Shown in pieces: positions 8,995 through 19,600 of a DNA stretch of 64,000 bases. The notes under the pieces are model-generated. The model was not told the DNA's origin, made no database searches, and saw only the letters and a list, made by a program, of their open reading frames with translations. The position numbers and the translations under genes are program-made. The stretch is from positions 496,001 through 560,000 of the forward strand of contig NZ_JAOVZO020000023.1 of assembly GCF_025717065.2 (NCBI RefSeq), written 5' to 3'. Position 1 is the first letter of the stretch, and each line of letters starts with the position of its first letter. The DNA is from Tahibacter soli. Lineage in GTDB: Bacteria; Pseudomonadota; Gammaproteobacteria; Xanthomonadales; Rhodanobacteraceae.

Positions 8995-10458
8995 TTACTC
9001 GAACCCGTCCGCAAACACCCGATCCGGATTCGCGTCGATCACGAGATCGAGATTCAACACCGCATTCGGATACCCCGACTCGATGTTCAACGTCGAAAAC
9101 CGCACCACGTTGTCCCCGTCGACGAGTTCCGCGAGCGGCACGTCGATCGCATGGTTGTAGCCACCGGTCTGTCCCGGCGTGTCGATCATCGCCGTCTCGC
9201 CCGGCGTGAACGCGCGCACGTGGATCGGCCCGTCGTTGAGCTGGTAGCGCAGCCTGCCGGTGCCGAGCCGGATGCCGTCGGTGCCGTAGCCCTGGTAGTA
9301 CCCGTTGAACACGAGCCGGGCGCGCGTCGCGTTCGCAAGCGAGACGTTGCGGAACGTCAGCGGCGCGCTCATCGTCGACGCGCTGTTCGGGATCACGTAG
9401 CCGAGGCTCATGCCGTTGTGCACCGTCGTGTGGAACGTGCCCGGCGGATACTCGTCGGTCGTCGTACGCGTCGACGGAACCTCGGCGCCGGGGATCTCGT
9501 ACTCGCGCGTCCACGTGATCGCCGGTCCGTCGAAACCGATGTTGTCCCAGTACAGGTTCCACGACCGCAACGGCCGCGGCAGTCCGCCGAACGTGATGCC
9601 GTATTTCCACGTCGCGTGGTTGTGGCCGATCAGGTGCACGTAGCCGCGCGAGAACGCCAGCGGCTGCGCGAAGTTCACCACGCGACGGCTGACGAGCGGC
9701 GCGAAGTTCACGCCGTCGTCCGACGGCGGTGAGGTGAGCACTTCCAACTGCGTCGTCGACAGCCGCAGTTCCACGCGGCTCATGCGGCCTTTCTGCGCCG
9801 GGATCGTCGTCGCCGTGCCTGCGATCGTCGTCAGCGCGTAGTCGCGCACGTCGTACACTTCCACATTGTTGCTGACGAACACGAGCATCAGTCCGTTGCG
9901 CGGGTTCGGACCGCGGCCGTTGAGATCCCACGTCGGCGTCGGCGACGGATCTTCGCTGATCACGATGCTCATGTAGCCGAGCAGGAAGTTCGTCGTCAGG
10001 TCGGTGTCGAACACGATGCGTCCGGTGCGGCCGGCGAAATCGAACGGCTGGCGGATGCGGTACACGTTGCTGCCGTAATTCTGCGAACCCACCGCGGTCA
10101 TGAGATACCGGCTGCCGATATGCGCCGACGGTTCGCAGATCAGCGTGTCGCGCGTCGCCGGCAGAAACCCGACGACGTCGCTGCGGCACGGCGGCGGTTC
10201 GTCGGGCACCAGGCCGAATTCCGATTCCCACACCCAGAACGTCACGCCGTCCCCGGTCGACAGCGACGGCGCGTAGCGCGTCGCGCTGAAGCGCGTGCGA
10301 CTCAGCTCGTTGCCGCGCCCGCGATCGGCGAGCGGCGCCGGTCCGCTTTCGAATGTTTCGCAGAACGCCGGGGCGGGCAGGCCGCACGCGTCGGCGAAGG
10401 CGGCGGCCGGTGCCGCGGCGGCGAGCAGCAGCGCGAAAAGCGGCGGAGCGATGCGCAT
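8995..10458 (-). CDS. Secreted jelly-roll-like protein ending in DGFE
   Basis: 487-residue exported protein of unknown function. The signal peptide spans residues ~1-22 (MRIAPPLFALLLAAAAPAAAFA), with AGGAAA about 10 nt upstream of the ATG. The mature start (FCETFESGPAP) and the body are rich in short beta-strand patterns (SRVELRLSTTQLEV, LYWDNIGFDGP), consistent with concanavalin A-like or other jelly-roll folds; this fold call is inference. The second half has a LVDGDNVVRFSTLN segment like carbohydrate-binding or beta-sandwich modules. The protein ends exactly at VFADGFE, a tail shared in form with several other exported proteins here. It is divergently paired with the Kelch gene at 10608 and is a distant paralogue of the 14241-16502 product, with which it shares a 'WDN.GFDGP' segment. 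Confidence 0.8.
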   Translation of the reverse strand: MRIAPPLFALLLAAAAPAAAFADACGLPAPAFCETFESGPAPLADRGRGNELSRTRFSATRYAPSLSTGDGVTFWVWESEFGLVPDEPPPCRSDVVGFLPATRDTLICEPSAHIGSRYLMTAVGSQNYGSNVYRIRQPFDFAGRTGRIVFDTDLTTNFLLGYMSIVISEDPSPTPTWDLNGRGPNPRNGLMLVFVSNNVEVYDVRDYALTTIAGTATTIPAQKGRMSRVELRLSTTQLEVLTSPPSDDGVNFAPLVSRRVVNFAQPLAFSRGYVHLIGHNHATWKYGITFGGLPRPLRSWNLYWDNIGFDGPAITWTREYEIPGAEVPSTRTTTDEYPPGTFHTTVHNGMSLGYVIPNSASTMSAPLTFRNVSLANATRARLVFNGYYQGYGTDGIRLGTGRLRYQLNDGPIHVRAFTPGETAMIDTPGQTGGYNHAIDVPLAELVDGDNVVRFSTLNIESGYPNAVLNLDLVIDANPDRVFADGFE

Positions 10459-10545
10459 GACGGCGGTTTCCTGCAGCGATCGGCATGGCCGCGATCTTGG
10501 TCCGCCGTCGAGGCCGGTTCTTCGACGGTGCGCACATTAACGGCG

Positions 10546-10576
10546 TTGACAGTCGGGTGGTGCGAATTCCGATAGC
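10546..10576 (+). promoter_or_regulatory. Possible promoter of the 14-blade Kelch gene
   Basis: A perfect TTGACA lies at 10546-10551 in the 149-bp divergent gap. The best -10 candidate, GATAGC at 10571, is weak and 19 bp away. A start of transcription near 10583 would fit the gene start at 10608. Confidence 0.35.
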
Positions 10577-10607
10577 CGTCGTATCAGGGGAATAGTGGAG
10601 AACCGGC

Positions 10608-13600
10608 ATGCGCGCGCTCACGCGATCGGCCGTCGGCTTTGGCATGTCCTGCCTTCTGGCAACGCTGTGCACGACCGCATCGGCGGCATCGTTTCGCCGC
10701 GGACCCGACCTCGTCGCGGCGCACGCCGGCCAGGCCGCGGCCCTGTTGAACGACGGCCGCGTGATGCTCGCGGGCAGCACCAATGCATCGGCGGCGCAGG
10801 CGGTGGATCTGTACGATCCCGCGCGCAACCGCTGGCAGGCCGGGCCGCCGCTCTCGCGCGCGGAAGCCGGCGCCACGCTCACGACGCTGCCCAACGGCAA
10901 GGTGCTGCTGGTGGGGCAGGGCCGGCAGGTGTTCGACCCGGTGGCCAACACCTGGGCGACGGTGGCGCCGGGTACCACGGTCTCGCTGCGCCGGCATACC
11001 GCAACGCTGCTCGCGACGGGCCAGGTGATGATTGCCGGCGGCGAACGGCAGTTCGGCGAAACGTTCGGCCTGGAGCTGTACGACCCCGTTGCCAACACCT
11101 GGATGCCCTGGGGCCATCTCGACTACGAACGCCAGCGGCACGCCGCCGTGCAGTTGGCGTCGGGCAAGGTGCTGTTCGCCGGCGGGCGCCGCAGCGGGGC
11201 GGCGATGTCCAATGTGGAATTGTACGATCCGCAGTTCGGCGCCGTCGATTCGAGCGGCAGCATGCTGGTCGCGCGCAGCGGCCTTACGCTCACGCTGCTG
11301 CCGGGCGGGAAGGTGCTCGCGGCGGGCGGCGACGACGGCGGCGTGAGCCTCGCGAGCTGCGAAATCTACGACCCCGCCACCGGCGGCTGGCAGTTCGCGG
11401 CGGCGATGAACGCGCCGCGCACCGGCCATGCGGCGACGGTGCTGCCGGACGGCCGCGTGCTGGTCAGCGGCGGCGAATCGGCGCCGGGCACGGCGGTGCC
11501 GGCGGCGGAAATCTACGACCCCGCCGGCAACGGCTGGATCGCCGCCGGCAATCTCGCGGTGACGCGGGCCGGCCATTCGGCCGTGCCGATGCCGAACGGT
11601 TCGGTGCTGCTCGCGGGCGGCACCGGCGACGCGTCGGCATCGTCAAGTTCGGAATGGTTCGATCCCGCGACGGCCAGCAGCGTGTTCGACCGCACGCTGC
11701 CGAGCCTGCGCACCGGCGCGACGGCCACCTGGCTGCCGCCGGGCAAGGTGCTGGTCGTCGGCGGCGGCTTCGACGCGGACTACGACGCCTTCGCGGACGT
11801 GTTCGACGTCGCCACGGCGACGTGGTCGAGCCTGGGTCTCGCGGCACGGCACACGCGGCACACGCAGACCGTGCTGCGCAACGGCCGGGTACTGCTGGCC
11901 GGCGGACTCTCCGGCGGCACGCCGATTCCGTATGCCGAGACGGTCAACGGCACGACGATGACGTCCAGTGGCGTGGCGTCGATGTCCGTGCCGCGCTACC
12001 TGCACGCGGCGACGCTGATGCCCGACGGCACGACGCTCGTCACCGGCGGATATACGAGCGGCGGCGTGGCGGTGGCGTCGGCCGAGCTGTACCGGCCGGG
12101 CGTCGACACATGGACGCCGCGCGCGCCGATGAACGCGCCGCGCGGCGAACACGCGGCCACCTTGCTCGACGACGGGCGGGTTCTGGTCAGCGGCGGCCGC
12201 GATGCGGCGGGGCAGGCGCTCGACAGCGCGGAGGTCTACGATCCGGCGGCCGACCGCTGGACGACGCTCGCCGCGCCCGGCATCGCGCGCTACGCCGCGT
12301 CGGCGACGCTGCTGCGCAACGGATCGGTGCTGGTCGCGGGCGGCCTCGACAACGCCGGCACGCCGCTGGCGCGCGCCGATGTGTTCGATCCGCGCCAGCC
12401 GGCGTGGAGCCGCGCGCCGGACATGGCGCTGCCGCGCGCGCAGCACACCACGACGCTGCTGCCGTCCGGGCAGGTGATGCTGGCCGGCGGCCGTTCGGGC
12501 GCGAGCGGCGGAACGCGCGGTGTGGAAATATATACGCCGGAAGTCGATCGCTGGTCGCCGGCAGCCGACCTTGCATTCGCGCGCAACTCGCATTCGGCGG
12601 TGCTGCTGCCGTCGGGTCATATGCTCGTCGTCTACGGCTATGCGGCCAACTGGGTGCCGTTCGCCGAATACTACGACCCCGGCCTTGCGCCCGATCCGGC
12701 GCGCCAGCCGCGCCTGTACTCGGCCGACCTGCTGAGCGCCGGCCATGGCACGTTGCGCGCGAGCGGCAACGGTTTTCAGCCGGCCTTCGGCGGCAACAGC
12801 AGCGGCGCCGGTGCCGGCAGCAATTTCCCCTTGTTGCAAGTGCAGCGTATCGACAACGGCCAGATGCGGTTCGTCCGCGCCGACGCCGACCTGCCGTTCA
12901 GCGGCATGCAGTTCAGCGGCAGGCCGCTGGAACTGGCCGATTTTCCGGCCGGGCCGGTGCAGGTGCGTGCCTGGGTCAACGGCGTTCCGAGCGCGGCGGT
13001 GAATGCCACCGTGGCGAGCGTGCCGGCGCCGGTCGCGGCACCGACGGCGACGGGCGGCGTGCTGCGCGCGACGGTCGCTTTTGCGCCGCCGGGCGACGAC
13101 GGCGGCACGGCCGTCACCGGCTATCGCGTGACCGCCGCGCCCGGCGGCGCGCAGCAAAGCTGCCTGGCGCCTTGTAATAATGTGGAATTTGCATCGCTGC
13201 CGCCCGGCGTCTACGCATTCGCCGCGAGCGCCGTGAACGCGGCCGGCACGGCCGCCGCATCGCCGCCGAGCAACAGCGTGGTGGTGCAGGCGCGCAGCAG
13301 CGTGACGCTCGCGAGCGGCGTCAATCCCAGCCGCTACGGCGACACCGTCACGTTCACCGCGACGGCGAGCGGCCTCGCGCCCGGCGGCACGATGACGTTC
13401 CGCGCGGACGGCAATGCGCTGTGCACCGGCGTCGCGCTGACCGCGGGCGTCGCGCAATGCAACACGCAGACGCTCGCCGGCGGCCTGCATGCGATCACGG
13501 CGAGCTATTCCGGCGACGCGGGCAATACCGCGTCGCAATCGGCGACGCTGCAACAGCAGGTGAACACCGTCGATTCGAACGCGGCGCTGGTCAGTTCGGT

Positions 13601-14225
13601 GAACCCGTCGACCTATGGCGACACCGTCGTGCTGACGGCCACTATCACCACCGAGCTGCTCGGCGGCCACGTCGGCTTCTACGACGGCGCGACGCCGCTG
13701 TGCGCGAACGTGAATCTCGTCGGCGGCACCGCGAGCTGCACGGTGACCGATTTCGCCGTCGGCACCCACGCGATCACCGCGCGCTACGGCGGCGACGACG
13801 ATACCGGCGCTTCGGTGTCGTTCGCCCTCGCGCAACAGGTGCTCGCGCTGCCGACGACCACCAGCGTGGAAACGGCGTGCGCGCGCGCCTTCACCGCGAA
13901 CCAGCCGTTCACGCTGCGCGCGTCGATCGCGACGGCGAGCCTCGGCGGCGTTCCGGCCGGCAGCGTCGACTTCGTCGCCGATACCGGTGCGACGCTGTGC
14001 CACGCGGTCGCGCTGACGGACGGTACGGCCAGCTGCACGACCACGGACATCGCCGCGCCGGCCGGGCAAGGCCAGGGCACTGTCGCGATCCGCGCGCGCT
14101 ACAGCGGCGACGCGATCAACGCCGGCGGCAGCTCGCCGGATCTGACGGTGACCGTGTTCGATCCGGCCGACGTGCTGCTGCGCAACGGTTTCGAGGCGGC
14201 GACGCCGGGGTGCCCTGTGCGATAG
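10608..14225 (+). CDS. Secreted Kelch-propeller protein (14 motifs) with FN3/Ig-like domains
   Basis: 1205-residue exported protein. The ATG is preceded by GTGGAG with 7-nt spacing and opens a signal peptide (MRALTRSAVGFGMSCLLATL..., cleavage near TASA). Residues ~28-690 hold 14 Kelch motifs of ~48 residues, pattern 'H.ATLLP.G.VL..GG....... ..AE.YDP....W'. Fourteen blades would make two seven-bladed propellers. A ~110-residue beta domain with VQRIDNGQMRFV then RAWVNGVPSAA resembles the module after the propeller in galactose-oxidase-like proteins, but no copper-site residues can be assigned. A fibronectin type III domain and three Ig-like domains ('GDTVTFTATA....HAITA.Y.GD') follow. The end is VLLRNGFE plus nine residues. 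It runs convergently into 14241-16502 with a 15-bp gap. A structural or glycan-binding role is likelier than an enzymatic one. Confidence 0.88.
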   Translation: MRALTRSAVGFGMSCLLATLCTTASAASFRRGPDLVAAHAGQAAALLNDGRVMLAGSTNASAAQAVDLYDPARNRWQAGPPLSRAEAGATLTTLPNGKVLLVGQGRQVFDPVANTWATVAPGTTVSLRRHTATLLATGQVMIAGGERQFGETFGLELYDPVANTWMPWGHLDYERQRHAAVQLASGKVLFAGGRRSGAAMSNVELYDPQFGAVDSSGSMLVARSGLTLTLLPGGKVLAAGGDDGGVSLASCEIYDPATGGWQFAAAMNAPRTGHAATVLPDGRVLVSGGESAPGTAVPAAEIYDPAGNGWIAAGNLAVTRAGHSAVPMPNGSVLLAGGTGDASASSSSEWFDPATASSVFDRTLPSLRTGATATWLPPGKVLVVGGGFDADYDAFADVFDVATATWSSLGLAARHTRHTQTVLRNGRVLLAGGLSGGTPIPYAETVNGTTMTSSGVASMSVPRYLHAATLMPDGTTLVTGGYTSGGVAVASAELYRPGVDTWTPRAPMNAPRGEHAATLLDDGRVLVSGGRDAAGQALDSAEVYDPAADRWTTLAAPGIARYAASATLLRNGSVLVAGGLDNAGTPLARADVFDPRQPAWSRAPDMALPRAQHTTTLLPSGQVMLAGGRSGASGGTRGVEIYTPEVDRWSPAADLAFARNSHSAVLLPSGHMLVVYGYAANWVPFAEYYDPGLAPDPARQPRLYSADLLSAGHGTLRASGNGFQPAFGGNSSGAGAGSNFPLLQVQRIDNGQMRFVRADADLPFSGMQFSGRPLELADFPAGPVQVRAWVNGVPSAAVNATVASVPAPVAAPTATGGVLRATVAFAPPGDDGGTAVTGYRVTAAPGGAQQSCLAPCNNVEFASLPPGVYAFAASAVNAAGTAAASPPSNSVVVQARSSVTLASGVNPSRYGDTVTFTATASGLAPGGTMTFRADGNALCTGVALTAGVAQCNTQTLAGGLHAITASYSGDAGNTASQSATLQQQVNTVDSNAALVSSVNPSTYGDTVVLTATITTELLGGHVGFYDGATPLCANVNLVGGTASCTVTDFAVGTHAITARYGGDDDTGASVSFALAQQVLALPTTTSVETACARAFTANQPFTLRASIATASLGGVPAGSVDFVADTGATLCHAVALTDGTASCTTTDIAAPAGQGQGTVAIRARYSGDAINAGGSSPDLTVTVFDPADVLLRNGFEAATPGCPVR

Positions 14226-14240
14226 CGCTCACGACGCCGA

Positions 14241-16502
14241 TCAGTTCTGGATGCGAATCGGTATCGGGTAGTAGGCCCCCGACAGCGCGGCCGCATCGAA
14301 CACGTGCACCTCGTCGCCGTAGCTCGGCACGCTTTTCAGACCCGACGGCGTCGTCGCCTGTACGAACAGGTCGTAGTCGCCGTTCGGGAACGCGGCCGAG
14401 TCGAACTGCAGGCCGTAGCGTCCTTGCGGCGCCGGCACGTGGCGCGCGGTCTCGATCAGCGCGAGGCGCGTGCCCGGCGCGACCCCGCCGGTCGGACGGA
14501 TGAACACCTCGACCGTCGCGATGCCCGCCGTGCCGCCCGCGCTCCACACCTCGCCGCTGACCACCGGCATGTGCATCAGCTGCGGCGCCCAGCCGGCCCA
14601 GCTCGCGTTGCCGACCTCGACGTTGAGCGGCACCGTGCCGCCGACGGTGATGCGCGTCGGCGGATTCGCCGACAGGTGCTGCGGCTCGCCGACGTCGGTG
14701 TCGCCGATGCGCTGCAGCCGCGCGGGCGGACCGATCCGCGGCAGTTCGGCGTGCAGCGGGAAGTGGTGCAGCGCCGACGGCGGCGTGTAGGCCGGCGCGC
14801 TGCCGGGCGGGTAGAGCACTTCGACGTGCGCGTTCAGGAGGCCCGCGTTGTCGACGAAGAACTGGAACGTGTTGTTGCCGACGAGCAGCGGCGAACCGCC
14901 GCCCTGCACGAGATTGCCGAGCTTGATGCGCGCCGTGTGCGGCATGCCCCACTGCACGAGCGACGCGGTGTACGGCACGCTGTTGTTCACGGGCTGCGGC
15001 AGCGGGAACTGGCCCGCGCCGTTCACCTTGACGTAGTCGGTCGGCAGCACGTTCAAGCCGGAATAATCGCCCATTTGATACGTGTATACCAGCCACGCCT
15101 CGGCCGTCGCATTCGCGGTCACCGGGCGCAGGTCGTCGGGGATGTTGATGCGGAACGTCGGAAACGTGTTGTTCCAGCGTTGCGACTTCTGATAGTCGGT
15201 GCCTTCGATGCGCGTGACGTAGTTGTGCACCGTGCGCGCATCGACCGTAGGTCCGTCGAAGCCGAAGTTGTCCCAGTGCACGAGGTAGTAGGGCACGGCG
15301 TCCTTCGGCGTGTTGTAGCCGAAGCCGACCCATAGCAGTTCGTAGTCGCCGGTCGCGAACGCGCCGGGCGCGAACGGCGCGTCGATGAGGCTCTTGCCGT
15401 CGACGAAGATCTGCACGCCGTCGGTGCCCACGCGCATGTCGAAGAACCGCCGCACGTTCGTGACCACCTGCCGCCCGGCGTTTTCCATGTCGACCGTCGC
15501 AACCTGGTGCGACGCGCCCTGCATGTCGATCAGGCTCACGCTCAGCGTCTGGAACTGCGCGCGCACGCGCAGCACGCCGGCCGGCAGTCCGGCCGCGCCG
15601 TCCTCGTCGAAGAAGCTCGCGTGCGCGGTGGTGTCGGTGCTCACGGGATTGAGATCGAGGTACCACACCGAGCGCGGGCTCAACGGGCCGTCCATGTCGA
15701 ACACGACGCGGCGTCGCACGCCCGATTCCACGCGCATCTTCTTGCGGAAGCGCTGCGAGGTCTGCGACTTGTCGCCGGTGTTGTCCACGCGCGTGCCGTT
15801 CAACGTGTGCGCGTGGAACTGGTCGTTGATGAAGAACAGGTTGAAGCGCGGATCGGTCGACGTCACCGTCGCGTTGTTCCAGAGCTTCTCGTCGGCCGCG
15901 CCGAGCGGCAGGTTGAAGTCGTCGAAATACGTGAGGCTCGAACGCAGCGCATCGACGCGCGCGGGATCGCCGCCGTTGAAGTTGATCTGCGTCGGCAGAC
16001 TCGTCACCTCTCCGAGCGCGTTCACGCGCTGCACGCGCACGACGTACGCGGCGTTGTTCGCCAGCGGCTGCAGCTGCACGCGGCGGTTGGCGGTGACCAG
16101 CCATTTGTAGCCGGGCGGCAGATCCGACGGAATCGGCGCGAGCTTCGGGGCGATCAGGTGATCGGGGTTCAGGCACATCCCGCCGCTGTCGTTACCGGAC
16201 ATCGCACGCGCGGCGTCGAGCGCGTTCGCGGTCTGCGGCCACCAGCTCACGAGAAACCCGGCGTCGTCTTTGGGCGACCCGCTCATGGTCCAGAACTGGC
16301 CCCAGGGGTTGTCGGCGTTGTAGTCCATCTCGATCGTCGCCACGCGATCGTCGCGCAGCACGCGCACGACCGGCGCGGGGCCGGCGTCGAAGCCGTCGAC
16401 GAACAGGAATTCGGCGCGCGCGAGCGCCGGGGCGGCGAGCAGGCAGGCGCACAGCAACCACCGCGCGGACAGGCGCCGCGCGCCGACGAGAACTGCGTTC
16501 AT
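14241..16502 (-). CDS. Large secreted beta-sandwich protein
   Basis: 753-residue exported protein without a family I can name. The ATG at 16502 has a strong GGAGGGAGG ribosome site and opens a signal peptide ending near ARAEF; in-frame sequence further upstream lacks such signals. The mature protein starts FLFVDGFDAGPAP, which resembles the C-terminal GFE tails of its neighbours but is placed at the N-terminus. Residues ~330-420 include 'VHWDNFGFDGPTV', shared with the 487-residue protein at 8995. A later part (LLVGNNTFQFFVDN) also matches that paralogue in pattern. The C-terminal third looks like an Ig-like or E-set region (VEVFIRPTGGVAPG, YDLFVQATTPSGLKSVPSYGDEVHV). It has no GFE tail and ends in RIQN. 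It is divergent from the 21-motif Kelch gene, so they may share control sequences at 16503-16664. Confidence 0.8.
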   Translation of the reverse strand: MNAVLVGARRLSARWLLCACLLAAPALARAEFLFVDGFDAGPAPVVRVLRDDRVATIEMDYNADNPWGQFWTMSGSPKDDAGFLVSWWPQTANALDAARAMSGNDSGGMCLNPDHLIAPKLAPIPSDLPPGYKWLVTANRRVQLQPLANNAAYVVRVQRVNALGEVTSLPTQINFNGGDPARVDALRSSLTYFDDFNLPLGAADEKLWNNATVTSTDPRFNLFFINDQFHAHTLNGTRVDNTGDKSQTSQRFRKKMRVESGVRRRVVFDMDGPLSPRSVWYLDLNPVSTDTTAHASFFDEDGAAGLPAGVLRVRAQFQTLSVSLIDMQGASHQVATVDMENAGRQVVTNVRRFFDMRVGTDGVQIFVDGKSLIDAPFAPGAFATGDYELLWVGFGYNTPKDAVPYYLVHWDNFGFDGPTVDARTVHNYVTRIEGTDYQKSQRWNNTFPTFRINIPDDLRPVTANATAEAWLVYTYQMGDYSGLNVLPTDYVKVNGAGQFPLPQPVNNSVPYTASLVQWGMPHTARIKLGNLVQGGGSPLLVGNNTFQFFVDNAGLLNAHVEVLYPPGSAPAYTPPSALHHFPLHAELPRIGPPARLQRIGDTDVGEPQHLSANPPTRITVGGTVPLNVEVGNASWAGWAPQLMHMPVVSGEVWSAGGTAGIATVEVFIRPTGGVAPGTRLALIETARHVPAPQGRYGLQFDSAAFPNGDYDLFVQATTPSGLKSVPSYGDEVHVFDAAALSGAYYPIPIRIQN

Positions 16503-16664
16503 GACCGATCCTCCCTCCGACGGGGGGCGATGCTGTGCCTGAACGCGCGGCGGTTCTTCGAACCCGTCCACAATTTGCCGGTGACGGCGACCGGGTTCGT
16601 CGTCGATGAGGGGGGAAACCACGATTCCGCGCTAGTGGTCGGGAAGACCCGCGGGGGATTCTCG

Positions 16665-19600
16665 ATGATCAGCACTACCTCTGGCCCGGCGTCGCACAAC
16701 GCCGGCCGCGTATCGCCGTCGTCGCGACGCGTCGCGCGGATGGCCGTCTGGATGTCCGTTCTGTTAGCGATCCTGGCCGCCGGCAACGCGTTCGCGTCGG
16801 GATTCCTTCCGGCTGCGACGCCGGCCGCGGCACGCACCGGTCATACGACCACGCTGCTGCCGACGGGCAAGGTGCTCGTCGCCGGCGGCACCGGCGCGGG
16901 CGGCGCGGTGCTCGGCAGCACCGAGCTGTACGATGCCGTGACGAACACCTGGAGCGCGGGTCCCGCGATGCCCGCGGCGCGCGCCAACCACACCGCGACG
17001 CGGCTGCGCTCGGGCAAGGTGCTCGTCGTCGGCGGCTTCGACGGCACCGCGATCGTCGGCACCGCGCTGTTGTACGACCCGGTCGCGAACGCCTGGAGCG
17101 CCGCCGCCGCGCCGTCGGGTGCGCGCGCGAACCACACCGCCACGCTGCTGTCGTCGGGCAAGGTGCTCGTCGTCGGCGGCAACAACGAAAGCGTGCTCAA
17201 TACGGCCGAAATCTACGATCCGGCGAGCGACAGCTGGACCGCCGCCCGGCCGCTCGCCGTCGCGCGCACGAATCACACTGCAACGTTGATGCCGTCGGGC
17301 CGCGTGCTCGTCGTCGGCGGCTTTCGCATCGGCGCGCTCGACAGCGCCGTGCTGTACGACCCGCCGACCGATACCTGGATCGGCGCGCTGACGCTCGCGA
17401 CGCCGCGCAGCGCGCACACGGCCACGCTGATGCCGAACGGCAAGGTGCTGGTGGCCGGTGGACTCAACGGCAGCAACGCGATCGCGAGCGCGGAAATCTT
17501 CGACGCGACGACCGGCTGGAGCGCTGCGGCGCCCATGGGTGCCGCGCGCCAGGCGCACGCCGCGACGGTGCTGTCGACCGGCGAAGTGCTCGTCGTGGGC
17601 GGCGCGGCCGGCAACGCCGCGGGCAGCGCGAGACTCGGCGCGGCGGAAAGGTACGACCCCGCGACGAACCGCTGGACGCACGCCGACAACCTCGTCGTCG
17701 CGCGCAGCCAGGCCACGCTGACGTCGCTGCCGAACGGCCAGTTGCTGCTCGCCGGCGGTGCCGATGCGTCGGGCCCGCTCGCGAGCGCGGAACTCTACGA
17801 CCGCACGACGCCGTACTACGCGACCTGGATTCCGGGCGGCACGCTCGCGGCCGGACGCATGAATCACACGACGACGGCGCTGCCGTCGGGCAAGGCGCTC
17901 GTCGTCGGCGGCGGGCTCGCGAGCGACGGCAACAGCGCGCTGACGAGCGTCGAGCTGTACGACCCGGCGGCGAACGCGTTCACCGCGGCGGCGCCGCTCG
18001 CGGTCGCGCGCCGCTACCACAGCGCGACGCTGATGCCGTCGGGCAAGGTGCTCGTGGTCGGCGGCTACAACGGCACGAACATGCTCAATACCGCCGTGCT
18101 GTACGACCCGGCCAACAATACCTGGAGCGGCGCCGGCACCATGGGCAAGAGCCGCTCGCTGCACACGGCTACGTTGCTGGCATCCGGCAAGGTGCTGATC
18201 GTCGGCGGCACCGAGGACGGCGGCGGCATGCCCAATACGGCCGAGGTCTACGATCCCGCGACGAACGGCTGGACGCCCGCCGGGACGATCACGACCGTGC
18301 GCTTTCATCACGTCGCCGGCCTGCTCGGCTCGGGCAAGGTGCTGATCGCCGGCGGCGACAACGGTCCGTCCGCGTTCGACAGCGTCGAGATCTACGATCC
18401 CGCGACGAACGCATGGAGCCCCGGTCCGCGCACGTCGAGCGCGCGCCAGGAAGCCGTGGGCATGATGCTGCCGTCAGGCAGGTTCCTCGTGATCGGCGGC
18501 GTCAACGCGGCCGGTACCGTCCTGAGCAGCGCGGAGCAATACGATCCGACGACCAACAGCTGGTCCGACGTCGCGTGGATGTCGACGCAACGGCGCTGGC
18601 ACACCGCGGCGCTGCTGCCGTCGGGCAAGGTGCTCGTCGCCGGCGGTGTCGACGCGTATTTCAACTACAACATTCACGACTGGGCCGAACTGTACGACCC
18701 GGCCCTGAACCTGTGGACCACCGTCGGCACGTTCGGCACGCCGCGGTACGGCCATACGCTGACGACGCTGCTCTCGGGCCGGGCGATCATCGTCGGCGGT
18801 ACCGACGGCACCACGTCGCACGCCGTCGCGATGCTGTACCAGCCGCAGTCGACCACGCTGTCGAACGCCGCCGCGGCGCCGTCGGCACGCGGCGGGCACA
18901 CGGCCACGATGCTCTCGACCGGCCGGCTGCTGCTCGCGGGCGGTGCAGATGTATCGGGCCCGATCGGCACCGCGCAGCGCTACGACGCGTCGACGGACGC
19001 CTGGAGCGCCGCGGCCGGATTCACGACGGCGCGGCGCGCGCACACCGCGACGACGCTGCCCGACGGCCGCGTGCTCGCGATCGGCGGGCTCGGCAGCGCC
19101 GGCGTGCTCGCGAGCGTCGAACGCTACGACCCGCCGGGCAACGCGTGGAGCGCCGCAAGCCCGCTCGCGACGGCACGCCGCGCGCACACGGCCACGCTGC
19201 TCGCGAACGGGCAGGTGCTCGTCGCCGGCGGCTTCGGCAGCGCCGCGCTGAACGGCGCCGAACGCTACGATCCGGCGACCAACGCGTGGACCGGTGCCGG
19301 CACGATGACCACGGCGCGCTACCAGCACGCGGCCACGCTGCTGCCGTCGGGCAAGGTGCTGGTGAGCGGCGGGAGCGACGCCTCCGGGGCGCTCAATTCG
19401 GCCGAACTGTACGATCCGGCGACCGGCAGCTGGACCCCGGCAGGCACATTCTCGCAAACTCGCGAATTGCACACGTCCACCTTGCTGCCCTCGGGCAAGG
19501 TGCTGCTGATCGGCGGACGCAGCGGTACGAGCCCCCGCGGCGCATTGGTGGTCTACGACCCGGCGGCGAACACCTGGACGCGACTCGACAGCGGCCTGTT

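Noticed and set aside
15507-16664. N-terminal extension of the 21-motif Kelch protein
   Set aside because: It is antisense to the well-supported 14241-16502 gene; a signal peptide and ribosome site lie at 16665.
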